A program made the position numbers and the translations under genes. DNA of 64,000 nt from Thermosphaera sp. (GTDB lineage: Archaea; Thermoproteota; Thermoprotei_A; Sulfolobales; Desulfurococcaceae), in the NCBI GenBank assembly GCA_038827615.1, contig JAWBNK010000001.1, forward strand, positions 806,290 through 870,289. Direction: 5' to 3'. Below are positions 15,972-24,776 of the stretch, one piece after another (position 1 is the stretch's first letter; each line of letters opens with the position of its first letter). The notes beneath the pieces were generated by a model, which made no database searches, was not told where the DNA came from, and saw nothing but the letters and a program-made list of their open reading frames with translations.

Positions 15972-16880
15972 TTGGGGATGAAGCATAAGGGTGAAACCAC
16001 TAGGGTTTTGAAAAGGTTTGATCCCTGGAGATCTAGCCTTTGCACATGTCCGTTAAAGTACACCCTTCATCCATACACGGGTTGTAGCCACTACTGTTTA
16101 TATTGCTACGCTACTTCGTACATTGGGAGAAAGATGAGCACTCCTAAGCGGGACTTCATTAATCATTTGATCAAAGATCTTTCGAAAATAGAGCCGAAAC
16201 AAATCATTGAACTCAGCACTAGTAGCGACCCTTATCCGCCTATCGAGGAATGGATACAACTTACTCGTAAAACCCTTGAAATACTTTCCCAGAGAGAGTT
16301 TAAGATATTGATAACCACGAAGTCAACTCTAGTCACCAGGGATATCGATTTATTAATCAAGTCGAGAATCGCTGTAATGATCACAATAACAACGCTTGAA
16401 AACACTCTCTCTAAAAAACTCGAGCCTGGAGCACCGTCCCCAAGTGAGAGGTTGAAGGCAGTTAGGATTTTAAGCGAAAACGAAATACCAGTAGGTGTTA
16501 GAATAGACCCGATAATACCTGGCATTAACGAAGACCCTTTCTACATAAAAGAACTCGTTGATGCCGTGGTCGACGCAGGTGCCATTCATATCGTTACATC
16601 TACATTTAAGGCTAGAATGGATAGTCTAAAAAGGTCAACAGAGGTCTTCGGAGACAACCACTTGGTTGAACTATATAAGAGTAGGGGTGAATGGATCCAC
16701 GGCTCCCTCTATCTTCCAGTTGAGGAGAGGAAACGCCTCCTAAAACCCGTGGTAGAGAGAGCTAAAAACCATGGTGTCTCGGTCGCTACGTGCAGGGAGG
16801 GGTTAGGAAAAGAATTTTTTAGAGCAAAATCTTGTGATGGTTCACACATGATAGGCTTTAAACCCAGGGTGAGAAAGTGA
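15972..16880 (+). CDS. Radical SAM protein, SPL-like family (COG1533 type)
   Basis: A [4Fe-4S]/S-adenosylmethionine enzyme that starts radical chemistry. The cluster motif CSHYCLYC (CX3CX2C) sits in the family context LHPYTGCSHYCLYCYATSY, followed by ELSTSSDPYPPIE and GVRIDPIIPGIN, as in spore-photoproduct-lyase-like proteins. The substrate is unknown. The TTG at 15972 has GGTGC six bases upstream; an ATG at 15978 is the alternative. The next gene (ZPR1-like) overlaps its stop by 4 bp, so the two are cotranslated. A second member of this family lies at 31487-32287. Confidence 0.85.
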   Translation: MGMKHKGETTRVLKRFDPWRSSLCTCPLKYTLHPYTGCSHYCLYCYATSYIGRKMSTPKRDFINHLIKDLSKIEPKQIIELSTSSDPYPPIEEWIQLTRKTLEILSQREFKILITTKSTLVTRDIDLLIKSRIAVMITITTLENTLSKKLEPGAPSPSERLKAVRILSENEIPVGVRIDPIIPGINEDPFYIKELVDAVVDAGAIHIVTSTFKARMDSLKRSTEVFGDNHLVELYKSRGEWIHGSLYLPVEERKRLLKPVVERAKNHGVSVATCREGLGKEFFRAKSCDGSHMIGFKPRVRK

Positions 16881-17425
16881 ACGAACCGGTTAAAATCAAC
16901 GAGCAGGATGAAGCTTGTCCAATATGTAAACAGAAAGCTAGAAGCGAAGAGTATGTTTACAACATTCCATATTATGGAGACATATTGATCTCTGTAACTA
17001 CTTGCAGTTACTGCGGGTTTAAAAACAGAGATGTCAAAACAATGTCTAGCGATAGGCCAAAGAGAATAATCTACAAAGTAGAGAAGCCCGGCGATGAGAA
17101 GGCCTTATTGATTAGAGCGGGGGGTTCTAGGATAATAATCCCTGAGCTAAACCTAGAGATTTCCCCTGGTCCTTTCTCCCAGGGTTTCATTACAACTGTC
17201 GAAGGATTAATAATGGATTTCATTGAAAAATCCGAGTTTCTATGCGAATCCTACTTAGAAAAGCCTGAAGAATGTGAGAGAGTGAGAGAGCTCCTGAGTA
17301 AAGCTAAGGATGGATTGGTCAGTTATACCGTGATCATAGATGACTACAGCGGAAAAAGCGATATTGTCAGTGAACGAACAATATACGAAGATATTAGAGA
17401 AAATGAAGAGAAAAAAGAAAGCTAG
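16877..17425 (+). CDS. ZPR1-type zinc-finger protein
   Basis: A single-module archaeal relative of eukaryotic ZPR1, which acts in translation-factor handling. The zinc ribbon is CPICKQKA, with the second half CSYCGFKN about 30 residues on (C14, C17, C42, C45 approximately), followed by the beta domain GGSRIIIPELNLEISPGP and FITTVEGLIMD typical of the family. Length 182 is normal. The GTG at 16877 lies inside the stop of the radical SAM gene. Its 3' end overlaps the convergent ade gene by 4 bp. The archaeal function is not established. Confidence 0.85.
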   Translation: MNEPVKINEQDEACPICKQKARSEEYVYNIPYYGDILISVTTCSYCGFKNRDVKTMSSDRPKRIIYKVEKPGDEKALLIRAGGSRIIIPELNLEISPGPFSQGFITTVEGLIMDFIEKSEFLCESYLEKPEECERVRELLSKAKDGLVSYTVIIDDYSGKSDIVSERTIYEDIRENEEKKES

Positions 17426-19245
17426 GTTCTCAAGACTTCCTCTACTAAGGGGATCAGTCTTCCCTGGGTGACATCGACCAAGCCCTTATCTGTAATCCTA
17501 ATCTCTGGAATAACGGGCAAAGATATGAGGGCAAGCGTCATAAAGTATGATTCAAAATTTAATCCGTAGGACTCGTGAAGCGTCTTGAACATGCTTACAT
17601 ATCTCTCGAATACTATCTCAGGGGGTTCAGTACTCATTAGACCGGCTAGCCTAAGGGGGATTTCTGCTAACACCTTTTGATTGTCTACTACAACTATTCC
17701 TCCTTGCATTCTACTAATTTCCTTCACAGCTATACTCATATCGGATGGATTCCAGCCAGATACGATCAGGTTATGAGTGTCGTGTGCGATTGTTTGAGCT
17801 ATGGCACCAGCCTTGAAACCAAGTCCTTTTACAAAGCCGGTGGAAAAGCTTCCACTGCCTGTATGTCTATCCGCTACCATAACATACATTATGTCTCTCA
17901 GAGGGTCGGCTTTGATCTCTCCTCCGATCACCTCCATCTCCTCGATAACTCTCTTAGTTAGCGCTGAACCTGGTTGCACACTAATCACGTTTACTCGTGC
18001 AATGCCGTTTGGCTCCTTTACTGATGGAGTGAACCTCAGCTTATCTAGAAGTCCATCGATATTGACTGTGCGAAGCGCTTTTTCAGGGTATTTGGGAACA
18101 GGGAACTGTCTTCTCAGCTCTCCCTTGTAATAAATTATCTCGCCATTACATACCACGGTGTGAGGCTCCACATGCTCAATCCTTTTGGTGAATACAATAT
18201 CAGCTAATCTTCCAGGCGCTAGTAGTCCAATATGATCCTCCAGGTGTAGGCGAATCGCTGGGTGAAAAGTTGCGTACTTTATCGCTCTCAAAGGGTCCAA
18301 ACCATATTCGATGGCAACGTTGACGATCCTATCCATATGACCTTCAAGAAATAAGTCATAAACATTTACATCATCACTGACGAAGGCGCAGAGTTCACAA
18401 GTATCTTTCTCCAATAGAATCCTGGATAGTTCACGAAGATCCTTCCAAGCACTTCCTTCTCTAATGTAGAGCCACATTCCTTTCCTCAATTTCTCCAATC
18501 CCTCAATATATGAGGTTGACTCGTGATCGCTTGTTATTCCAGCAGAAAGATACGCGTTAAGCATCTCTCCAGTAAGCAGAGGTGCGTGTCCATTCACTAT
18601 TAATTTCTTCTCACTCGCTACTTGAATTTTCCCGAGTACTTTATCATCGGTTTTCACAACGCTCAGATAATCCATTACTTCTCCCAAACCTATTACGTTG
18701 TCAAGACAAGCCAGATTTAGTAAGTCAGGGGCGAGGAGCTCATGAGGGGTCGTCTCCAATCTAAGAGAAGGATCTGTGGCAGGCACGCAACTGGGAAGAT
18801 CAATAAGTATTTTCAATGGAAGTTTTTTCGCAACATCTACAAATAAGGAGACGCCTTCGACGCCTAAAACATTAGCAATTTCGTGGGGGTCTGCTACAAC
18901 AGTAGTTGTTCCATGTTTAAGGACTATTTTAGAGAAACCCACTGGATCCAATAGGGACGATTCTATGTGAACGTGAAGATCGATGAATCCAGGGATAACG
19001 TATTCTCCGCTCCCATCGATGATTAGGGTTTGCTTGGAAACGTATTTCGATATGGTTCTATCATCCACAATACCTGCTATTCTGGCCCCCTTTACTAGTA
19101 TATTATAGTTCTCGAGGATCTCGTCGGTTTGCACAGAGACAATGTTAACACCCGTTATAACGATGTCAGCAGGTACTTTACCAATAGCTGCCTGTATTAA
19201 CTGCTTCCTATCATCAATACTGTATTTCGTAAAGAAGGATTTCAA
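17422..19245 (-). CDS. ade: Adenine deaminase
   Basis: Hydrolyses adenine to hypoxanthine and ammonia. It is a TIM-barrel amidohydrolase: GFIDLHVHIESS (HVH at residues 91-93) gives the first metal ligands, VVADPHEIANV and VNGHAPLLTG the next histidines, and FVSDDVNVYDL the catalytic aspartate. The C-terminal adenine-deaminase domain has MYVMVADRHTGSGSFSTGFV and IAHDTHNLIVSG. Length 607 is typical. The TTG start at 19245 is set by AGGTGGT, with a TATA (GGTTTAAATG) near 19270. It is transcribed divergently from another amidohydrolase across an 84-bp gap, which suggests joint control of nucleobase salvage or breakdown. Confidence 0.95.
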   Translation of the reverse strand: MKSFFTKYSIDDRKQLIQAAIGKVPADIVITGVNIVSVQTDEILENYNILVKGARIAGIVDDRTISKYVSKQTLIIDGSGEYVIPGFIDLHVHIESSLLDPVGFSKIVLKHGTTTVVADPHEIANVLGVEGVSLFVDVAKKLPLKILIDLPSCVPATDPSLRLETTPHELLAPDLLNLACLDNVIGLGEVMDYLSVVKTDDKVLGKIQVASEKKLIVNGHAPLLTGEMLNAYLSAGITSDHESTSYIEGLEKLRKGMWLYIREGSAWKDLRELSRILLEKDTCELCAFVSDDVNVYDLFLEGHMDRIVNVAIEYGLDPLRAIKYATFHPAIRLHLEDHIGLLAPGRLADIVFTKRIEHVEPHTVVCNGEIIYYKGELRRQFPVPKYPEKALRTVNIDGLLDKLRFTPSVKEPNGIARVNVISVQPGSALTKRVIEEMEVIGGEIKADPLRDIMYVMVADRHTGSGSFSTGFVKGLGFKAGAIAQTIAHDTHNLIVSGWNPSDMSIAVKEISRMQGGIVVVDNQKVLAEIPLRLAGLMSTEPPEIVFERYVSMFKTLHESYGLNFESYFMTLALISLPVIPEIRITDKGLVDVTQGRLIPLVEEVLRT

Positions 19246-19329
19246 CCGACCACCTTATTTTGCTTATACATTTAAACCTTATTGTTTTATAAATTTTTCC
19301 CACAAATAATAGATCCTAGATGATGTAAA
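19246..19329. promoter_or_regulatory. Divergent promoter region, ade / amidohydrolase
   Basis: Minus-strand TATA GGTTTAAATGTATAAGC (about 19260-19276) serves ade; plus-strand TTTTATAAATTTTT (about 19284-19297) serves the amidohydrolase. The two boxes are so close that the genes are probably coregulated. Confidence 0.55.
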
Positions 19330-20730
19330 TTGACAGATATTTATATAAGAGGAGGGTGGATTATCACTCTCGACTCGAAAAGGAGAATAATAAAAGATGG
19401 GGCAGTGGCAATTAGCGATGGAATTATCGTTGACGTCGGTAAAAGAGATCAGCTTGATCCTACCTATAAGAGCTTTAGCGATATAGTGATTGAGGCGGAC
19501 AGGAACATAGTGATGCCCGGTCTTGTGAACACTCATGTACACCTCGCGCAAGGGCTAATAAGACATTGCGCAGATTACCTTCCACTGATAAAATGGTTGA
19601 AAGAAAGAGTGTGGCCGCTCCAGGGAAACTATAAGCCTGAAGAGGCCCTTGCATCGGCAAAACTCGTGGTCGTAGAAATGTTGAAATCTGGAACCACCAC
19701 GTTTCTTGAAACCGGACTGGTTGGACGCTATGGTCCAGACAAAATAATCGAGTTTCTGCTCGATACAGGTATTAGAGCCGCAGTAGCTAGACACGTTATG
19801 GATCTCAAAGGGTATGCTCTCGAAGAGAACATTCTTCATGAGGGTCTCGTGGAGCCGGGGGATACAAGTTTCAAAGACACTATTAGATTGTATCATAAAT
19901 ACCATGGTCTAAATAATAGAATTTGGATCTGGTTTGGTCCTAGAACTCCAGGCGCAGTTAGCCTAGAATTATATAGGAAGATATCTGAGAAGGCTCGCGA
20001 GCTTAACACCGGTATCACAATGCACCTGGCAGAAGTTAGAGAAGACGTAGAATATACGATTAAGTCTTTCGGGAAGAAGCCGGTGGAATTCTCCCATTGG
20101 CTGGGGTTAACTGGAAGGAATGTAGTTCTAGTTCACGTAGTATGGGTAGATGACAACGAGATTAGACTGTTAGCTGAGACGGGGACCTCCGTAAGCCATA
20201 ATCCCTCAAGCAATATGAAGCTAGCAAGTGGAGGAGCTAGAATCTCAGAGATGGTGAAAGCCGGTGTGAATGTATCCCTGGGAACAGACGGAGGGCCTAG
20301 TAACAATACCTACGACCTCATGAGGGAAATGAAGCACGCTGCTCTCTTACAACCCCTTAGAACTCTCGATGCTGGTGCTATTAGGGCTGAGAACATTTTG
20401 GAGATGGCTACGATTAATGGCGCAAAAGCCCTTATGATAGACAACCTCGTTGGAAGCATTGAGAAGGGGAAAAGGGCGGATTTGATTATTCTCGACTACT
20501 GGGTACCACACCTTCATCCCCTTGTGAATCCCATATCTCACCTAGCATACGCTGCATCCGGGAGCGACGTCAAGCACTCCATAATCGATGGCAAGCTTGT
20601 AATGTTTGACAGAAAGCTGTTGACAATTAATGAAAGGGAAGTTATCGAGGAAGCTGAGAAGGCTGCTTGGGATGTTTATAATAGAACCGGTATTTGTAAA
20701 AATCCCGAAACCGTTTGGCCGATCTTATAA
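19330..20730 (+). CDS. Amidohydrolase / nucleobase deaminase (MtaD / TrzN / SsnA-like)
   Basis: A metal-dependent aminohydrolase that likely deaminates a purine, pyrimidine or thio-adenosine compound. Ligands are HVH (69, 71), HLAE (232), VLVHVVWVDDNEI (269) and GTDGGPSNN (D320), with the family signature SHNPSSNMKL. Its closest styles are 5-methylthioadenosine/S-adenosylhomocysteine deaminase, 8-oxoguanine or guanine-type deaminases, and SsnA of the bacterial purine cluster. Sequence alone does not separate them. The TTG start at 19330 follows a clear TATA; the length of 466 is normal. Divergent pairing with adenine deaminase favours a purine substrate. Confidence 0.85.
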   Translation: MTDIYIRGGWIITLDSKRRIIKDGAVAISDGIIVDVGKRDQLDPTYKSFSDIVIEADRNIVMPGLVNTHVHLAQGLIRHCADYLPLIKWLKERVWPLQGNYKPEEALASAKLVVVEMLKSGTTTFLETGLVGRYGPDKIIEFLLDTGIRAAVARHVMDLKGYALEENILHEGLVEPGDTSFKDTIRLYHKYHGLNNRIWIWFGPRTPGAVSLELYRKISEKARELNTGITMHLAEVREDVEYTIKSFGKKPVEFSHWLGLTGRNVVLVHVVWVDDNEIRLLAETGTSVSHNPSSNMKLASGGARISEMVKAGVNVSLGTDGGPSNNTYDLMREMKHAALLQPLRTLDAGAIRAENILEMATINGAKALMIDNLVGSIEKGKRADLIILDYWVPHLHPLVNPISHLAYAASGSDVKHSIIDGKLVMFDRKLLTINEREVIEEAEKAAWDVYNRTGICKNPETVWPIL

Positions 20731-20944
20731 TACAAAAATTTTTCTACAGATCGTGCTCAACACTATTTATTTTAAATTAAATCAACAATGTTCAATTATT
20801 TTTACTGTGTATGAATACCTTACATATATTTTTAAATAAAAAAATCTTAGTTAATTAATTCCATTTTAAATGAAATTTATGTTAATGATTAATGTAAAAT
20901 CATACATAATTTGGTATTATTTAATGTAATTATTGCAAAACGGA
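20731..20944. other. Strongly AT-rich intergenic region upstream of chromatin protein gene
   Basis: About 215 bp that is almost entirely A and T, with runs such as TTTTTAAATAAAAAAA and short imperfect inverted repeats (ATTTTAAATGAAAT near 20863; TTAATGATTAATGTAA near 20882). It holds no gene. Neighbouring gaps are far less AT-biased. It could bend or unwind easily and may regulate the downstream gene; there is no direct evidence of function. Confidence 0.4.
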
Positions 20945-21002
20945 AAGTTTAAATAAATCCTATACATTATAATAAACTTGAATGCATGAAATGGGGATAA
21001 AT

Positions 21003-21170
21003 ATGGCCGAGAAGCTAAAGTTCTTCGACCTAAAGGCGAAGAAATACTTCGAGACAGACAAATATGACGTTGTCATAAAGGAAACCAAGAGGGGCAAGAT
21101 AAAGATCGCCTTTGCTGTTAGCCCCTACACGAACAAGAAGTTTGCCAGGATCATTGGACCTGCGAAGTAA
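21003..21170 (+). CDS. Small basic chromatin protein, CC1-like
   Basis: A 55-residue basic protein starting MAEKLKFFDLKAKKYFETDK and ending AVSPYTNKKFARIIGPAK. The pattern of short beta strands with many lysines, and the KFFDLKAKKYFETDKYDV opening, resemble the crenarchaeal 6-kDa DNA-binding protein CC1. The ATG at 21003 is preferred: GGGGAT lies four bases upstream, and the TATA (GTTTAAATAA, 20948-20957) would start the mRNA near 20975-20980. An upstream in-frame ATG at 20982 would add seven residues. It would bind double-stranded DNA without much sequence preference (family knowledge). Confidence 0.65.
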   Translation: MAEKLKFFDLKAKKYFETDKYDVVIKETKRGKIKIAFAVSPYTNKKFARIIGPAK

Positions 21171-21174
21171 AAAT

Positions 21175-21200
21175 CCCGTCTTAAAATACTTTTTTTAACC
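21175..21200 (+). terminator. T-run terminator after the chromatin protein gene
   Basis: A seven-T run (ACTTTTTTTAACC) directly follows the gene, in a 37-bp gap between convergent genes. Confidence 0.4.
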
Positions 21201-21207
21201 CATAATC

Positions 21208-22566
21208 TTAACTACCTGTACAAACCGCTTCTGGTTTTTCTTTTTTCAAAGACTCTTTAAGATGGATTATTTTCTCCAGGCTTTCGATAAAGTAATCGAT
21301 CTCTTCATAATTGTTGTATATGTAGTAGCTGGCCCTTACGCTTCCGTAAATGGTAAGTCGTTCTTCAACGTTTTCGGGGGGTCTCTCCGGCGGGTTCTCA
21401 AGATAGGATATCTTTAACGAATAGTGGAGGGGATGTGCGCAATGCATTCCAGATCTCACCGCGATCCCGAATAGATCAAGGGCTTTGGCAACAGTGTGAT
21501 GGTTTAAACCTATGATATTGAATGCTATTACTCCTGTTTTTTCATCGGGGTTTCTGGGTCCATATACTTTAATGTCTTCTTGAAACTCTTCGGTTAATCT
21601 CTTGATTGTGTATTCAACTAGTCTTTTCTCGTGTTCTCTTACGTTTTCCATTCCCAACCTCATCAGATACTCTGCCGCCACCCCCAGTGCTACTCCTGCC
21701 TCAATATTAGGGGTTCCTGCCTCATACCTCCATGGGAGGTCGAGCCATACTGTATCCTCAAGGGTTACATCTCTGATCGTGTCTCCCCCAACCTTGAATA
21801 CATCCATTTCTTCAAGCACATCCATCCTTCCCCATAAAACCCCGCTACCAGTAGGACCAAGCATTTTGTGTCCGCTAAACCCCAGGAAGTCGACGCCCAG
21901 TTGCCTCACATTTGTTGGTAGGTGGGGAACGCTCTGTGCCCCGTCAGCAACCGTTAATGCACCTACTTCTTTAGCTCTTTTTACAATCTCTTCTACCTTA
22001 TTGATAGTGCCTAGAACGTTGCTGGCAACGGGAAAGACAACGACTTTTGTGCGAGAGGTTATGATTTTATCCAGAGTCGAATAGTCTAAGTAGCCCTCCG
22101 GAGTTACTGGAATGTATTTGACCTTTGCCCCTTTAATCTTGCCGATTCTCCTCCACGGTAGAATCGTGCTGTGATGATCCATTACTGTGACAACGACTTC
22201 ATCCCCCTCGTTCAAATTTTTCAACCCCCATGCATAAGCAACCAGGTTCATAGCGTCAGTCGTGTTGTTGCAAAAGATGATCTCTTTCCACGAGTATGCA
22301 TTAATGAATTTAGCGAGCACTTCATGGGCTTTTTCATACATCTCGCTGGCTTCTTGGCTTAAAGTGTGTAATCCCCTATGAATGTTTGCATAGTGCTTAC
22401 TATAGAAGTCCACGATTGCGTTAATTACTTGTATAGGTTTTTGCGTAGAGGCGGCGTTATCGAAGTAAATCAAGGGCTTATCGTTGACTCTGCGCGAGAG
22501 GATTGGGAAATCTCTTCTGATCTCTTCAGGATCAAACAACTTAATCACCACTTCTATTTTTGACAT
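21208..22566 (-). CDS. sufS: Cysteine desulfurase (SufS/CsdA type)
   Basis: PLP enzyme that takes sulfur from cysteine for Fe-S clusters and thiolated tRNA. It shows FDNAASTQKP, the histidine in VTVMDHHSTILPWR, the PLP lysine in GFSGHKMLGPTG, and the active cysteine loop SGMHCAHPLH, the group II (SufS) arrangement. The open frame extends to 22626, but the first 20 residues overlap the upstream gene and look non-native; the ATG at 22566 (MSKIEVVIKLFDPEEI) begins at the normal family position. It sits 16 bp behind the AsnRS-like gene, probably in one operon. No SufBCD genes are in view. Confidence 0.93.
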   Translation of the reverse strand: MSKIEVVIKLFDPEEIRRDFPILSRRVNDKPLIYFDNAASTQKPIQVINAIVDFYSKHYANIHRGLHTLSQEASEMYEKAHEVLAKFINAYSWKEIIFCNNTTDAMNLVAYAWGLKNLNEGDEVVVTVMDHHSTILPWRRIGKIKGAKVKYIPVTPEGYLDYSTLDKIITSRTKVVVFPVASNVLGTINKVEEIVKRAKEVGALTVADGAQSVPHLPTNVRQLGVDFLGFSGHKMLGPTGSGVLWGRMDVLEEMDVFKVGGDTIRDVTLEDTVWLDLPWRYEAGTPNIEAGVALGVAAEYLMRLGMENVREHEKRLVEYTIKRLTEEFQEDIKVYGPRNPDEKTGVIAFNIIGLNHHTVAKALDLFGIAVRSGMHCAHPLHYSLKISYLENPPERPPENVEERLTIYGSVRASYYIYNNYEEIDYFIESLEKIIHLKESLKKEKPEAVCTGS

Positions 22567-22582
22567 ATGGTGAGTAAAAAAG

Positions 22583-23746
22583 TTATGGACCGAGCAAGCC
22601 TGGTATCCTGGGATGAGCCGTTGCAAATGCTATGTGTTCTAAGCCGTTGATAATCTTAACAAATCTCTCGAGGCCAAAGCCCCATCCACAAGTCGGTTTA
22701 ACTAGTTTTTTGCTGACCAATTCTAAAAACCATTTATAATCAGCCGGGTTCTCGCCAGAAGCCTCTATCTTCTTAACTATCTTTTCGGCATGGTACTCTC
22801 TACAACCACCGTCTAAAATCTCGCCATCCGTGGTTATAAGGTTCCAATCAACGTTGTACCCAGGCCTGCTTGGGTCCTCAAGGTAGTAGAATCCTCTTGA
22901 CTCGGAAGGAAAGCTTGTCAGCCACACCGGTTGCTCGAACACCTTACCCAAGTAGACCTCGGCTTCATGCGACAACTCCTTCCCTTTCCTTACTTTAAAT
23001 CCTTTCCTTATCAGAAAGTCACATGCTTCTTCATAACTTATCCTTGGGAACCTCCCAGACAGGAATGTTTTCTCCAACCACTCCGCCCTATTCCTTTCGA
23101 TCAGATCCTCCTGTTGGTTAAGGAATTCTCTTATTACCTCCTTTAGAAGGGTTTCGGCAGTATTCATTGAATCCTCAGGGGTTGTAAAGGCTTGCTCAAC
23201 GTCTACTTGAGTGAACTCGACCAAGTGTCTCCCTGTATAAGCGTTTTCCGTAGGTTCGATCCTGACGTTTCTTGCGAAATAGAATATTTTTTCAAAGATG
23301 CTTGCATATATCTGCTTGTACATTATTAGGCTAGAATGAACTTCATATTCTTTTCCATATAGGACTATTTTTGCCTTGACTGCTCCTCTCAACCCGGGAT
23401 CGGATTTCCATCCTATTACAGGAGGAGGGAGCTCTGTGAACATTCTTGATGTAAGTATCCTTCTAATGATCATTGATATTAATGATGTCGTCCTCAGGAC
23501 TTTGAAAAACCTTGGAACTCTCGTGTACTCGAAGTATCTTAGTGTGAAATCAAATGGATCGTTTAGATCCTTGCTGGAACACTCTACTTCGCCCCTGTAA
23601 ACTACTTTGTAATCCAATACGTGCAAGTTTTCATTGTTTACAATACCATCAATTAGAATCCAAGTCTCACACGGCAACTGTAATATTTCTCCTATCCTCT
23701 CTCCACTCAGAATAAACTCCTTAATAGCCGAAAGATCTCTTAACAA
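22583..23746 (-). CDS. AsnRS-like class II synthetase paralogue (archaeal asparagine synthetase-type)
   Basis: The catalytic core of an aspartyl/asparaginyl-tRNA synthetase. Motif 2 is RIEPTENAYTGRHLVEF and motif 3 is CGWGFGLERFVKI, with STRxEF-like TDGEILDGGCREY. The OB-fold anticodon-binding domain is not recognisable; instead there are about 90 N-terminal residues of unclear origin. Archaeal paralogues lacking the anticodon domain make asparagine from aspartate, so that is the likeliest role; tRNA-independent amino-acid activation is the alternative. It starts at a TTG (23746) with AGGAGGA about 11 bases upstream, a long spacing. See the separate leader entry for a possible N-terminal extension. 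Confidence 0.75.
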   Translation of the reverse strand: MLRDLSAIKEFILSGERIGEILQLPCETWILIDGIVNNENLHVLDYKVVYRGEVECSSKDLNDPFDFTLRYFEYTRVPRFFKVLRTTSLISMIIRRILTSRMFTELPPPVIGWKSDPGLRGAVKAKIVLYGKEYEVHSSLIMYKQIYASIFEKIFYFARNVRIEPTENAYTGRHLVEFTQVDVEQAFTTPEDSMNTAETLLKEVIREFLNQQEDLIERNRAEWLEKTFLSGRFPRISYEEACDFLIRKGFKVRKGKELSHEAEVYLGKVFEQPVWLTSFPSESRGFYYLEDPSRPGYNVDWNLITTDGEILDGGCREYHAEKIVKKIEASGENPADYKWFLELVSKKLVKPTCGWGFGLERFVKIINGLEHIAFATAHPRIPGLLGP

Positions 23747-23916
23747 TAGTTTTTTGTCCTCCTGGTTTACGCCAGTTATAGCAGCGAAGAGAATAGCTCT
23801 TTGTACACCGTTCTCGGTTATTTGACCTAGAAGGGTTCTCTCATCACGAGGCTGTGTTAAAACCCATACCTCGCACCTTACGGTAACATAAATGAAAGGG
23901 TTAGTTTTTAAACTTA
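23747..23916 (-). promoter_or_regulatory. Promoter and about 135-nt leader of the AsnRS-like gene
   Basis: TATA AGTTTAAAAAC (23904-23914) predicts a start near 23883, giving an unusually long leader. The leader has strong ribosome binding sites AAGGTGCGAGGT followed by an ATG (23867) that opens only seven codons, and a second mini-ORF MREPF. The frame of the main gene is itself open back to about 23918 and reads like protein, but has no ATG, GTG or TTG. It may be a regulatory leader, a noncanonical start, or a frameshift. Confidence 0.45.
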
Positions 23917-23933
23917 ACTAAATACCTGTTCAA

Positions 23934-24716
23934 TCAAGGATACGACTTCACTTCTTTATCTCCGATTATCACATGTACTTCGATCATATTTTTCAAAGGA
24001 GTCGTCTTTATCTTGGGAATAAGTACTTCATCAACTTGGAATATCCCAGCATATTCATTCATATAAATGTTTATTCTAATAGGATTGGACTCACCAGGAT
24101 TAATCTCAACCCTTCTAATACTGAGAGCAGAAACACTGTGAATGGATACTCCTCCAAGCCTATAGGGAACCCTTGCTCTTCCTTCAGCCATATCCAAACC
24201 ATCTCCTACCTTGACGGTTCCAGCCTCAACGGTGAGACATTCCACATCGTAACTTGTACAGTAGATAGCATGTGCTATCTCTTGTCTGATCTTAATAACA
24301 TCTCGCTCGTCATTCACCACCTGCCTAAGCAATCTGTCGATAATTGGAACTGCGAGGAGGGCGCCTATTTTCTCATGCATATCCCTATGGATGCTGTTCC
24401 CTATATCGTGCAGAAGACCGCCAATCAGCGGAACAAGCATCGCATATTCGTTACTAGATACCACTCCGTCTCGGATAAGACTAGGCGTTAACCCTCTCTT
24501 CAGCAGCATTTGAAAAATACTCAAAGCCGCACCAGCAGCTATGTGAGCATGCACGGGTCCATGATCATTATACTTCAGTCTTTTGACAGCCATTATGTTT
24601 GAATGCTCCCAGAGGGTCAGTAATTCGATATCGGAGATTGCTACCTCGTATGTTTTCTTCAACAACGGGTTATTGGATATTAGCTCGAGCAATAAGCTTG
24701 GACCTACTAAAACCAA
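23934..24716 (-). CDS. HD-domain phosphohydrolase
   Basis: A metal-dependent phosphohydrolase acting on nucleotides or cyclic nucleotides by family. HD ligands appear in NDHGPVHAHIAAG (first His) and GGLLHDIGNSIHRDMHE (HD and following His), with the conserved aspartate in VKVGDGLDMAEGR. The C-terminal 80 residues form a beta-rich extension. The TTG start at 24716 is fixed by AGGTGA eight bases upstream. It is divergent from the PA14-domain gene. The exact substrate is unknown. Confidence 0.85.
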   Translation of the reverse strand: MVLVGPSLLLELISNNPLLKKTYEVAISDIELLTLWEHSNIMAVKRLKYNDHGPVHAHIAAGAALSIFQMLLKRGLTPSLIRDGVVSSNEYAMLVPLIGGLLHDIGNSIHRDMHEKIGALLAVPIIDRLLRQVVNDERDVIKIRQEIAHAIYCTSYDVECLTVEAGTVKVGDGLDMAEGRARVPYRLGGVSIHSVSALSIRRVEINPGESNPIRINIYMNEYAGIFQVDEVLIPKIKTTPLKNMIEVHVIIGDKEVKSYP

Positions 24717-24776
24717 TTATTTCACCTTATACAATTATATTTGCTAGAACAGTATTAAGATATATTGGGGTTTTAT

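Noticed and set aside
22567-22626. N-terminal extension of the cysteine desulfurase
   Set aside because: The extra 20 residues lie inside the AsnRS-like gene and precede the normal family start; ATG 22566 fits the family.
23842-23856. Perfect C-box sequence GTGATGA in the leader of the AsnRS-like gene
   Set aside because: There is no D box (CTGA) within a useful distance on that strand.
23861-23869. GGGTTTT slippery heptamer suggesting -1 frameshifting into the AsnRS-like gene
   Set aside because: A -1 slip there meets TAA at once; only a +1 shift would reach the main frame.
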